Of a DNA stretch of 64,000 nt, positions 55,394 through 63,856 are shown piece by piece. This DNA is from Acetobacterium sp. KB-1 (lineage in GTDB: Bacteria > Bacillota > Clostridia > Eubacteriales > Eubacteriaceae): assembly GCF_003260995.1 (NCBI RefSeq), contig NZ_CP030040.1, positions 3,085,176-3,149,175 of the forward strand, in the 5' to 3' direction. Positions within the stretch are counted from its first letter, which is position 1, and the number at the start of each line of letters is the position of its first letter. The translations under genes and the position numbers were made by a program. Below the pieces are notes generated by a model. That model did no database searches. It saw nothing but the letters and a program-made list of their open reading frames with translations, and was not told the DNA's origin.

Positions 55394-56182
55394 ATGAAAA
55401 TATGTGCAATTCAAATGAAGGTGGCATTAAAACAAGTCGAACAGAATTATAAAAGCGCTGAGGTCTGGCTTCGAAAAGCGGCTGCGGCCGGGGCTGATGT
55501 GGCGGTGCTACCGGAGATGTGGAGCGGCGGATTTATCACCACCGATCTGGAACCGCGGCTGGCCGATGTCGATGGAAGGCGGGCCAAAGCTTTTCTGGAA
55601 AGACTGGCCGGGGAGCTTAGGCTAAATATTGTCGGTGGTTCGGTGGCAACAAAAAAAGGTGAAGATTACTTTAATACCTGTTACGTGGCCGACCGGCAGG
55701 GACACATTATTGCTGACTATGACAAAGCCCATCTGTTTAGTTTTGCCGACGAAAATAAGCGGTTTTCCGCTGGAGATCAATTGGTTACCTTTGCCCTTGA
55801 TGGGGTTCCCTGTGGTATTATTATTTGCTACGAAATCCGCTTTCCCGAGTGGTCCCGAAAGCAGGCTTTGGCTGGAACTAAGATTCTTTTTGTCCCGGCC
55901 GAATGGCCATTACCTCGGGTAGGTCACTGGCGGGTTTTAAACCAGGCCAGAGCGATCGAGAATCAGATCTTTGTGGTGGCGGTTAACGGCTGCGGCGAAG
56001 CTGTTAAGGATATCCGAAACGCCGGGAACTCGATGATTATTGACCCGTTGGGAGAGCCGCTGGCCGATGCCGGAGCAGATCCCGAAGAAAAGATGATTAT
56101 GGCGGACGTGGAGCTGGCACAACTGGAGCAAGCCAGAAAAAATATGACGGTGTTTCAGGATCGAAGAGTCGAACTATACTAG
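55394..56182 (+). CDS. Nitrilase-superfamily amidohydrolase
   Basis: A 262-residue carbon-nitrogen hydrolase. The catalytic triad is clear: E41 in VLPEMWSGGF, K111 in DYDKAHLF and C145 in GIIICYEIRFPEW. The overall length and the FSAGD and IRNAGNSMIID signatures suggest the omega-amidase/NIT2-like branch, which hydrolyses omega-amides of keto acids. AGAGGAA precedes the ATG. It is probably co-transcribed with cardiolipin synthase, though the two functions are unrelated. Confidence 0.9.
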   Translation: MKICAIQMKVALKQVEQNYKSAEVWLRKAAAAGADVAVLPEMWSGGFITTDLEPRLADVDGRRAKAFLERLAGELRLNIVGGSVATKKGEDYFNTCYVADRQGHIIADYDKAHLFSFADENKRFSAGDQLVTFALDGVPCGIIICYEIRFPEWSRKQALAGTKILFVPAEWPLPRVGHWRVLNQARAIENQIFVVAVNGCGEAVKDIRNAGNSMIIDPLGEPLADAGADPEEKMIMADVELAQLEQARKNMTVFQDRRVELY

Positions 56183-56218
56183 ATATTGAGGTGAAAAATA
56201 CCTTTTTCAGGCCAGTGG

Positions 56219-56249
56219 GGATACCATAAAATGAAATTTTATGGTATCC
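56219..56249. repeat. Perfect 14-bp inverted repeat
   Basis: GGATACCATAAAAT and ATTTTATGGTATCC flank a three-base centre. It lies after the nitrilase gene and 60 bases before the HTH protein. It could be a terminator with a weak T tract (TCTTACTATATTT) or an operator. Confidence 0.6.
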
Positions 56250-56308
56250 TCTTACTATATTTAAGCAATATTTAGGAAAAAAGCAAAGGGTCTTGGAAAA
56301 GAGGTTGT

Positions 56309-57778
56309 ATGGCACCGGTAAATACGAGAATTAGTTATTTAATGGATATGTTGGGAATCAGTGGAAAAGAGTTGGCCTTGGCCATTGGAACAGACACCAC
56401 GGCGGTGAGCAAATGGCGAAGCGGCCAGCGAAAATTAAAGGTTCGATCAAAATATAGTAAACGGATGGCGGCTTATTTTCTTAGTGATGCGTATGCACTT
56501 CAGAAACAGAGAATTGTGGCCCTGCTTACCAACGATCAATTAGAAACAGAGGACAAAACAGATCAGGAATTAATTGAAATGCTCAGTATCTGGATGACGG
56601 ATGATGCCGGGGAAATAATCGTAAAAAGAGAAGTGGTGGACCGTGACCAACCAGAGGTGTCGGTGGAAGTTTATTCCGGATACCCGGGATGGAAACGGGC
56701 AGTGAAGATTTTTTGGAATGAGGTTGCTGTGCTGCCACCAGGTCAGACCATTTATGTGGGTGATTTTGGCGATGTTCAATGGGATATTCTCGGTACAGAC
56801 TCGGTCCGGGAGATGGTTAGTAGTATCGAGCGAGCGATTCGAGCGGGTCATAAGGTTGTGATTATCGACAAAATGACTGATCAGTATAAACCCTATGTGG
56901 TGATTCTCCGTTGGCTGCCCATCTATTTAAAAAAAGAGGTGGAGGTACTTTACTTCCAGAAAGATATCAAGGAGTTTTACAAAAAGAGTATCTATGCCGT
57001 TGATCATCACATCGCCATGGTGGGGATGTGTCTGGCAGAAGGAAATAGTGAAAATCTGACGATGATTCATCGCGATCCGATCAGCGTCGATTTTTATCAT
57101 AAAATGGTGGCGTCCATTGCCCAAAAATCCAGGCAGCTTATCTTTACGCTGGAATTGTCTGATGCCATGAAAATGGTGGAACTCATGGAAGAGAATTTTA
57201 AGCCCAATCAGCTGACCTATATGATCAACCACTTGCCAACCTTTCGGAATATGCCCCTGAATCTGCTGGAACGGATTTTGGTGGAAAATAAGGTGAGTGG
57301 TGACAAAATGGCAATCTGCCTGAAGGCAAATCGAAAACGAAAAGAATTACGAGATCAATTTAATTATCGTCAGATTTATGATCTGGACGCGATTGAAAAT
57401 GCCCTGCAACAGGAATACATCATCGACTATGATTTGTCTCAGGTTATCGGAAAAGAAGCACGGGTATCGAATGCTTTTTTTAGAGAGCAATTAGAATATA
57501 TTAAAAAGTTTAGAATAACCGAGAGTTATACCCTGGTTCTGACATCCTTTTGCGATCTGAATCTCAATGTCGATAATACGGCCATCGTGGTTCAGGAAAA
57601 CAGCATTGTCATCGCCTGGAATTCAGAGTTTTACGATCGCCGAATGTATTGTAAAGAATTAACCGTGGTGGGTGGTTACTTTAATTATTTAAAAGAAATA
57701 TGGAATCATATTCCGCTGATTTCGAAAAATGAAGCGTGGATAAAAGAACAGTTACAACGAATGATCGATTTAAAATGA
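56309..57778 (+). CDS. HTH-domain protein of unknown function
   Basis: A 489-residue protein. Residues 4-52 form an XRE-like helix-turn-helix (RISYLMDMLGISGKELALAI, then TDTTAVSKWRSGQRKLKVRS). The remaining 430 residues are not recognised; they are mixed alpha/beta with no membrane helix, and contain VSVEVYSGYPGWKRAVKIFW, YVGDFGDVQWDILG and IDKMTDQYKPYVVILRW. It may be a ligand-responsive regulator. Its position directly before the promoter at 57814 makes it a candidate controller of the downstream glutamate-type operon; this is inference. No good ribosome site is seen beyond AAAGAGG nine bases before the ATG. Confidence 0.75.
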   Translation: MAPVNTRISYLMDMLGISGKELALAIGTDTTAVSKWRSGQRKLKVRSKYSKRMAAYFLSDAYALQKQRIVALLTNDQLETEDKTDQELIEMLSIWMTDDAGEIIVKREVVDRDQPEVSVEVYSGYPGWKRAVKIFWNEVAVLPPGQTIYVGDFGDVQWDILGTDSVREMVSSIERAIRAGHKVVIIDKMTDQYKPYVVILRWLPIYLKKEVEVLYFQKDIKEFYKKSIYAVDHHIAMVGMCLAEGNSENLTMIHRDPISVDFYHKMVASIAQKSRQLIFTLELSDAMKMVELMEENFKPNQLTYMINHLPTFRNMPLNLLERILVENKVSGDKMAICLKANRKRKELRDQFNYRQIYDLDAIENALQQEYIIDYDLSQVIGKEARVSNAFFREQLEYIKKFRITESYTLVLTSFCDLNLNVDNTAIVVQENSIVIAWNSEFYDRRMYCKELTVVGGYFNYLKEIWNHIPLISKNEAWIKEQLQRMIDLK

Positions 57779-57813
57779 CAATTTAATGACAATATATAGA
57801 TAAAAATAATATA

Positions 57814-57842
57814 TTGACATAAAATTAGCGTTAATATATAAT
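57814..57842 (+). promoter_or_regulatory. Consensus sigma-A promoter
   Basis: TTGACA (57814-57819), 17-base spacer, TATAAT (57837-57842): both hexamers are perfect. Transcription would start near 57849. Confidence 0.8.
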
Positions 57843-57864
57843 GAGCTCACCAAAAGGATGACAA

Positions 57865-57902
57865 AGACGTCACATCAATAAACCGATGTGGCGTCTTTTT
57901 TT
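57865..57902 (+). terminator. Leader terminator / attenuator
   Basis: AGACG-T-CACATC pairs with GATGTG-G-CGTCT (one wobble), loop of eight bases, then seven T. It begins about 16 bases after the predicted start of transcription and lies 150 bases before the permease gene. It would also end transcripts from the upstream HTH gene. Read-through control (attenuation) is likely, since a perfect promoter followed at once by a terminator would otherwise make only a ~50-base RNA. Confidence 0.8.
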
Positions 57903-58053
57903 CGTAAAGGAGGAACCAATTTCAAGCATGTTTGGAGCTGCAAAGGCGCACTACCAAAGATCACGAAAGTCCCTGGGATGATATGACTTTGCGAAAGATG
58001 TTATGGATGTCTGAGTTGAATCAGCGCCAAAAAAAGATAAGGAGAAGCTCATT

Positions 58054-59469
58054 ATGAACGAAAAAGGAAAATTAGGATTAGGTAGTGCGGTTGCAGTATG
58101 TGTGGGTCTCATTGTAGCCACAAGTTGTCTATTGTCATTAGGGGTCGGAATGGGACAGGCCGGAACGGCTTTCATTATTCCTCTGGTTGTTGTGGTAATC
58201 TTAAATGCATTTGTGGCGATCTCGTTTTCAGAACTCCATTCATTAATGCCAAATGTTGACGGCGGAGTGGGACAGTATTCCCTGGTTGGTCTTGGACCAG
58301 TAGCCTCGATGATTTCAAATATTTCTGCTTATGTGATCACCATGGTTTTTGCATCATCAGTTGAAATTGCCATGTGTGGATTGGTCTTAAATGAATTTTT
58401 CCCCCAGATTCCGGCAGTGATCATCAGTGTCCTGGTTCTTGGTATCATCGCAGTGGTTAATCTTTTCGGCGTGGATTTGTTCTCAAAGGTGCAAAACCTT
58501 GTGGTTACACTGTTAATTGGTTCATTGATTGGGATGGGTATTATCAGCTTTTTTAAACTGGGAACCGGAACCGTTCTTACCGCAGCACAGCAAACTGCAC
58601 CGGCTATCACTGGCATTGGTGGGATCATGGGTTTATCAGCGGTAGCTTTCTGGCTCTTTATCGGGGTTGAGTTTATTATCCCGGTAGCAAAAGAATTAAA
58701 AAATCCCAAACGGGATGTGTTTTTATCAATGATTCTGGCGTTAGTCTTATTATTTGTGGTCCAAGCGGTGTTAGGTGTTGGGATGACCAATTATGTCAGT
58801 TTGGAAGTACTTGCTTCTAGTCCTTTGCCCCACATGGTTTTTGCCGAAGCGCTACTGGGAAATGTCGGTAAGGTTTGGATGGGGATTGTAACCCTGTTAG
58901 CTGGAATCAGTACCTTAAATACGGTATTGGCAAGCTCGGCAAGAATTGTCTTTGGGATGTCAGAAGAGGGCATGATGCCAGCAATCTTTAAAAAAGTTAA
59001 CAAAAAAAATGTGCCGGTAGCAGGGCTACTTTTAATGGTTATTGCGGACTTTGCCATTGTGGTCACCGGCTTTACCCAATCCAGCACCCTAACGAATATG
59101 ATTTTGGCAGCATCATGCTTCTGGTTACTGTCTTATGTTTTAACCCACATCAACGTGCTGGTCTTGCGTAAAAGATATCCGGATATGGAGCGAAATAAAA
59201 AATTGATTTTATTTGGAATTCCGCAGATTGTTGGTATTTTAGGAAATATCTATATGGTTTGGAATATCAGTTCCGATCCCGCATCTAAACTCGCGATTTA
59301 CCAGGTATTTGGCGTACTCTTTGCAGTGCTGGTCGCCTATTCACTGGTATGGGTTGTCGGGGTGATGAAGGTCAAACCCTTCCAGCCGGTGAGCATTGAT
59401 CTTATCAATAACAACGCCATTGAGTTTGAAAAAGAAAACAAAAAAGTCGTGGCTGAACCAGCCAAGTAA
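58054..59469 (+). CDS. APC-superfamily amino acid/amine permease
   Basis: A 471-residue protein with about twelve helices. The APC signature is present near the N-terminus (GLGSAVAVCVGLIVATSCLL) and in VEFIIPVAKELKNPKRDV in the middle. It probably imports an amino acid or amine used by the following enzymes. AAGGAG lies before the ATG. Nineteen bases separate it from the GlnA-like gene. Substrate unknown; GadC-like glutamate exchange is less likely given the downstream genes. Confidence 0.9.
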   Translation: MNEKGKLGLGSAVAVCVGLIVATSCLLSLGVGMGQAGTAFIIPLVVVVILNAFVAISFSELHSLMPNVDGGVGQYSLVGLGPVASMISNISAYVITMVFASSVEIAMCGLVLNEFFPQIPAVIISVLVLGIIAVVNLFGVDLFSKVQNLVVTLLIGSLIGMGIISFFKLGTGTVLTAAQQTAPAITGIGGIMGLSAVAFWLFIGVEFIIPVAKELKNPKRDVFLSMILALVLLFVVQAVLGVGMTNYVSLEVLASSPLPHMVFAEALLGNVGKVWMGIVTLLAGISTLNTVLASSARIVFGMSEEGMMPAIFKKVNKKNVPVAGLLLMVIADFAIVVTGFTQSSTLTNMILAASCFWLLSYVLTHINVLVLRKRYPDMERNKKLILFGIPQIVGILGNIYMVWNISSDPASKLAIYQVFGVLFAVLVAYSLVWVVGVMKVKPFQPVSIDLINNNAIEFEKENKKVVAEPAK

Positions 59470-59488
59470 ACCGTGGAGGTAAACGAAT

Positions 59489-60853
59489 ATGCAAAAAGAT
59501 TTATATACGGGGATGGAGAAACAATCCATCGATGAAATTAAACAAAAAATCAAAGAAAACAACGTCGAGATGATTCGCCTGGAATACACCGATATTCTGG
59601 GAGTAAACCGGGGAAAGCTGATGCCGGTTTCGATGGTGGATGAAATCTTTGGTGACGGTATCGCTTTTTGTACGGTCAGCCTGGCAATGGCTTTTAATAA
59701 CGACATTGTTAGTTCCGAGTACTTTTCAGAAACAAACGATGATATGAAGGTCATCGGTGACCCCTCAACCTTTGTAATTCTGCCCCATTGTGATAAAACA
59801 GCACTGGTATTGGGGGAGCTTTACTACATGGAAGAACCGATGTTGCAGGCCCCCCGGGAGTTTTTAAAAAAAATGGTTCAGGAATACCACAAATTGGGAC
59901 TCGATCCGATTGCTGCCAGTGAGTTGGAGTTTTATATCTACAATAAAATGGAAGATGGAACCCTGGAACCTTATTCCAAACAGCCCTGTACCTGTTATAC
60001 GGCGAACCGACGGATTGATCCTAAACGATTTTTGTACAAGCTGACCAATACCTTTCAGACCATGGGTTTTAATGTGCTATATATGAACCATGAGTATTTT
60101 CCAGGACAGTTTGAATATAACTGGAAGCATTCAAAAATCGTTCGGGCAGCCGATGAAAGCTCCTTGTTTAAAGCACTGAGCAAGGATATTGCCGAAACCA
60201 ATAACCTGATGATGACCTTTATGGGAAAACCCAAAAATGCCTCAGGCGGAAGCGGTTGTCATTTCCACATTTCATTTAATGATATAAAAACTGCGGACAA
60301 TATCTGTCATGATGTAACCAAAGAGAATGATCTGGCCGATATTCTAAGATACTTTATTGGCGGCGTCATTAAGCATGCCAAAGGCCTCACCCCCTTTCTG
60401 GCGCCAACGGTCAATTGCTATAAGCGGTATCAGCCGGATTCCTTTGCCCCCATTTACATCGGCTGGGGATATGACAATCGAACGACCTATATCCGGGTCC
60501 CCCAGGAACGGGGCAAGGCCACCCGAATGGAAATCCGCGCCGGATCAGCCGCTGCTAATTCGTATCTGGCCCTAGGTGCGATTTTGGCTGCCGGGCTGGA
60601 TGGGATAAAAAATAAGATTGAGCCGCCAGAAGTGGTTACCACCGACCTCTATCATGATGTAAAAAAACAGCAGGATAAGGTGCCCAACAGCTTATTTGCG
60701 GCGTTAAAGGCGCTGGACGAAGACAGCTGGTTAACCGAACACGTGGGAAAAGAGCTGGTGGATGTTTTTACCTCGCTTAAACGAAAAGAAATTGAAGAAT
60801 ATAAAAAATATGTCACCGACTGGGAGTGGGACACCTACTCTTACCATATTTAA
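59489..60853 (+). CDS. Glutamine synthetase-like gamma-glutamyl ligase
   Basis: A 454-residue member of the GlnA family. It has the N-terminal EYTDILGVNRGKLMPVS, the metal-binding ASELEFYIY and the ATP/metal segment GSGCHFHISF, and C-terminal arginine-containing blocks YIRVPQERGKATRMEIRAG. The NHEYFPGQFEYNW segment and the ending VTDWEWDTYSYHI resemble GlnA3/gamma-glutamyl-methylamide or -polyamine synthetases more than housekeeping GlnA. It would ligate glutamate gamma-carboxyl to ammonia or a small amine. GGAGGT precedes the ATG. Its partners below form a split glutamate synthase. Confidence 0.9.
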   Translation: MQKDLYTGMEKQSIDEIKQKIKENNVEMIRLEYTDILGVNRGKLMPVSMVDEIFGDGIAFCTVSLAMAFNNDIVSSEYFSETNDDMKVIGDPSTFVILPHCDKTALVLGELYYMEEPMLQAPREFLKKMVQEYHKLGLDPIAASELEFYIYNKMEDGTLEPYSKQPCTCYTANRRIDPKRFLYKLTNTFQTMGFNVLYMNHEYFPGQFEYNWKHSKIVRAADESSLFKALSKDIAETNNLMMTFMGKPKNASGGSGCHFHISFNDIKTADNICHDVTKENDLADILRYFIGGVIKHAKGLTPFLAPTVNCYKRYQPDSFAPIYIGWGYDNRTTYIRVPQERGKATRMEIRAGSAAANSYLALGAILAAGLDGIKNKIEPPEVVTTDLYHDVKKQQDKVPNSLFAALKALDEDSWLTEHVGKELVDVFTSLKRKEIEEYKKYVTDWEWDTYSYHI

Positions 60854-60915
60854 AGGACATCGGAAAAAGCAGCAAAACTCACGACCGTTGGAGCGTGATA
60901 AAAAGGAGAAAAACA

Positions 60916-61812
60916 ATGTGTGGAATAGCGGGAATTATTAGTAAACAACCAATAGACATTTCATCGAATCTATTGGGAATGCTGGGTTTGATTCAGCATC
61001 GGGGCCCGGATGCCAGTGGGATTGCCATTTTCCCGAAAGATGAGCAGGTTACCTTACGAATATCGATGAATAAGGAAGAACGGATTGGAGAAATTCGGGA
61101 TCTGATTGGAAACTATGGAAAAATTAAAAATGAACGATTGATTTCCGCTGGAGAGAGTATTCCCATGGCAGAGTATCTTCTGGAAATGGATGATGACAAA
61201 CTAAAACCCCTGCATTTTGCCATTAATGGGGTTGAGGGTTTAGCCGTTCATTCGCTGGGTGATGGCATTAAGGTTTACAAGGAAGGCGGGCATTTAAAGA
61301 ACCTGCGCGACAAACATCAGATCGAAATGCAGAATTGTCGCCACGGCATTGGCCATGTGCGCATGGCCACCGAAAGTGTGGAAGATATCAATGCGGCGCA
61401 TCCCTTTGTGTCCCCTTTTTATCCGGAGCTGGCGCTAGTCCATAATGGTCAGTTTACCAATTATTTTAAAATGCGGCGGTTTCTGGAATCAAAGGGTGTT
61501 AAATTTAAAACCATGAATGATTCCGAAGCGGCCAGTCATCTGATTGCCTATGCCATGAGCATTAACGGCGGTAATCTGGAAGCGGCTTTAAATGACGCGG
61601 CGGATCAATTAGATGGGATTTACTGTATTATCGCAGCCACCGAAAGTCAGATTGGTTTTGTTAAAGACAAGCTGGGAATTAAGCCCCTGCTGCTGGTGGA
61701 ATCCGACGATTATATTATGCTAGGTTCCGAACAGATCGAATTTTCAGCGGTGAGTGAGGATCTCTTTGCCGAAGAAATGGAACCGGGGGAGGTGCGCGTA
61801 TGGAATATTTAG
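60916..61812 (+). CDS. Class II glutamine amidotransferase (split glutamate synthase, MgsA-like)
   Basis: A 298-residue Ntn-hydrolase. The N-terminal catalytic Cys2 is exposed after Met removal (MCGIAGIISK), and the conserved QHRGPDASG, RHGIGHVRMATES and LVHNGQFTNYF follow. It releases ammonia, or a methylated amine from a gamma-glutamyl amide, and passes it to the synthase subunit. ATG at 60916 has AAAGGAG; the longer frame from 60826 would bury the catalytic Cys and is wrong. It overlaps the next gene by 13 bases. Confidence 0.93.
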   Translation: MCGIAGIISKQPIDISSNLLGMLGLIQHRGPDASGIAIFPKDEQVTLRISMNKEERIGEIRDLIGNYGKIKNERLISAGESIPMAEYLLEMDDDKLKPLHFAINGVEGLAVHSLGDGIKVYKEGGHLKNLRDKHQIEMQNCRHGIGHVRMATESVEDINAAHPFVSPFYPELALVHNGQFTNYFKMRRFLESKGVKFKTMNDSEAASHLIAYAMSINGGNLEAALNDAADQLDGIYCIIAATESQIGFVKDKLGIKPLLLVESDDYIMLGSEQIEFSAVSEDLFAEEMEPGEVRVWNI

Positions 61813-62522
61813 ATCTGGCCAAGGTAGAAAATGAAAAAGTCAATGTTCTGATTAAGGATAAACTTAAAGAAAGCAATGAACTGGTACTAAAAAATGTCAA
61901 TTCGATGCACAATATCTGCGCCGGTTTATCAGGCGACTGCCAGGTAACCATCGAAGACAGCACCGGGTTGTATACTGGTAGTTTTTTAGAAGGACCGACC
62001 CTCCGGATTAAGGGTAATGTCGGCTGGTATGCCGGGGATGACATGATGTCCGGCGAATTGATTGTTGAAAAAAACACCGGTTGCAATATTGGGGCCTACA
62101 TCAATGGCGGTACGATTGTCATTTATGGCAATACCGGCAGCCGGGTAGGCTATGGCATGAAGGGCGGTAACATCATCGTCTGCGGCTCAGCCGGAAGATG
62201 GGCCGGGGTGATGGCCATGGGCGGTGACCTGATCATTCTGGGGGCGCTGGGCAAAGAATGCGGCGAATCGATGTATTCCGGAAAGATCTTCACCCGCGAT
62301 CCTGAAGCGGAATCGAAAATGGGCGGGAATGTTTTTTACGACACCATTACCGCCGCCGAAACAGAAAAGCTGGATCATTTATTTAGCCAATATGAGATTG
62401 CCGCCGATGGAAAAGATTTTCACGTGATCCGGCCGGTGCTCAGTGGCAGACACGAGTACGCGTTATTTAAACCGGATTTAAAACCGGAGCTGGCCAAAAA
62501 ATATTTCGTAAAGAGAGGTTAA
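61800..62522 (+). CDS. GXGXG-domain protein (glutamate synthase domain 3, MgsB-like)
   Basis: A 240-residue protein matching the C-terminal GltB domain, a right-handed beta-helix with repeated G-x-x-G turns: GNVGWYAGDDMMSGEL, CNIGAYINGGTIVIYG, GSRVGYGMKGGNIIVCG. It is a structural subunit of split glutamate synthase and of N-methylglutamate synthase. The start ATG lies within the amidotransferase gene, with GGGAGG upstream, so the pair is translationally coupled. Confidence 0.92.
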   Translation: MEYLDLAKVENEKVNVLIKDKLKESNELVLKNVNSMHNICAGLSGDCQVTIEDSTGLYTGSFLEGPTLRIKGNVGWYAGDDMMSGELIVEKNTGCNIGAYINGGTIVIYGNTGSRVGYGMKGGNIIVCGSAGRWAGVMAMGGDLIILGALGKECGESMYSGKIFTRDPEAESKMGGNVFYDTITAAETEKLDHLFSQYEIAADGKDFHVIRPVLSGRHEYALFKPDLKPELAKKYFVKRG

Positions 62523-62527
62523 GGATC

Positions 62528-63832
62528 ATGGCAGATAAAAAACAAGTAACCATCCATAATGCTCCAAAGGCAACCTGGAATAAGGAGACCCTATCAGAAA
62601 TTGACTACAAGGCCACCAATGGAAAATATCGGATCCGCGGTTGCGGTTCACCCCGACCGATGCCGAAATTTGATGATCTGATGATTTTGCCCTCGCAGCT
62701 GACCCGGATGCCCATCGATACCTATCGGGAAGATTGCGAAACCCGAACTGTACTGGGGGCCCGATTTGCTAAAAAACCACTCATTATCGAAACCCCGGTG
62801 ATGATTGCCGGGATGTCTTATGGGGCGCTCAGCAAAGAAGCCAAAATCGCTCTGGCCAAGGCCACCAAGCTCGTGGGAACGGTGATCAGCAATGGCGAAG
62901 GTGGCATTTTACCCGAAGAACTGGAAAATTCTTACCGTCAGTCGGTTCAGATTCTAGCCAGTCGGATGGGCTTTACCCGTCGAAATATGGAAGTGGCCGA
63001 TATGCTGGAAGTGCTTTATGGCATTGGTGCCAAACCAGGACTGTCTGGTCATTTAATGGGTGAAAAAATCAGTGAAGAAATTGCTGAGGTCAGAAAAATT
63101 CCGATTGGGATTGATCTTCATTCCCATCCTCGGGCTGGGGATGCCTTTGGGGCCGATGATATGGTGGTTAAAATGCAGCAACTCCGGGAAATGACCGATT
63201 GGGAAACCCCGATTTTTTGCAAAATAGCGGCTGGCCGGGTGCGAGATGATATAAAAATCGCCATCAAGCTGGGCTTTGACGGCATTATTTTGGATGGCTG
63301 CAGTGCCGGAACCGGTGCTGCCCCAGTGATGGCGACCGATCACCTGGGCATCCCAACGATGCCCGCTCTGGTTGCGGCGGTCAGAACTCTGGAAGAAATG
63401 GGTGTCAAGGAAGAAATGAGCCTGATTGTCTCCGGCGGGATTACCAATGGCGCTGATCTCGCCAAGGCATTGGCCATTGGTGCCGATGCAGTGGCGATTG
63501 GGACCGCCGCCATGGTAGCGATGGGCTGTCGGGTTTGCATGAACTGTCAGACCGGAAAATGTGCCTTTGGCATTGGTACCCAGGACCCCGAACTGCGCCA
63601 GAATCTGGATGTTGATGAAGCCGCTGAGCGGGTGGCCAATTATATTAAAGCGATTACCGCCGAAGCGGTGCTGCTGGCCAAATCCGCGGGCAAAACCAAG
63701 CTTAAAAATCTCGAACGGGAAGACCTTCGGGCCTTGACTCTGGAAGCTTGTGCGATGACCGGAATCCCCCTGGTGGGCAGTGATCTGGTGATTGGCAAAG
63801 GATTTGGTTTTTCCGCTGATAACGGTCTATAA
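62528..63832 (+). CDS. FMN-binding glutamate synthase domain protein (MgsC-like)
   Basis: A 434-residue FMN enzyme equal to the central GltB domain. Glutamate-synthase landmarks: FDDLMILPSQLTRMPID, MIAGMSYGALSKEAKIALA, SNGEGG, DGCSAGTGAAP, LIVSGGITNGADLAKAL and the iron-sulfur Cys cluster CRVCMNCQTGKCAFG. It transfers ammonia (or methylamine) to 2-oxoglutarate. AAGGATC lies before the ATG, five bases after the previous gene. Confidence 0.93.
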   Translation: MADKKQVTIHNAPKATWNKETLSEIDYKATNGKYRIRGCGSPRPMPKFDDLMILPSQLTRMPIDTYREDCETRTVLGARFAKKPLIIETPVMIAGMSYGALSKEAKIALAKATKLVGTVISNGEGGILPEELENSYRQSVQILASRMGFTRRNMEVADMLEVLYGIGAKPGLSGHLMGEKISEEIAEVRKIPIGIDLHSHPRAGDAFGADDMVVKMQQLREMTDWETPIFCKIAAGRVRDDIKIAIKLGFDGIILDGCSAGTGAAPVMATDHLGIPTMPALVAAVRTLEEMGVKEEMSLIVSGGITNGADLAKALAIGADAVAIGTAAMVAMGCRVCMNCQTGKCAFGIGTQDPELRQNLDVDEAAERVANYIKAITAEAVLLAKSAGKTKLKNLEREDLRALTLEACAMTGIPLVGSDLVIGKGFGFSADNGL

Positions 63833-63856
63833 GAGTTGAAAACAGGAGGCAAGAAC

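Noticed and set aside
57928-57981. Possible 17-codon leader peptide after AAAGGAGG
   Set aside because: Spacing from the ribosome site is about 14 bases and the codons show no run of a regulatory amino acid. Kept only as a remark in the leader finding.
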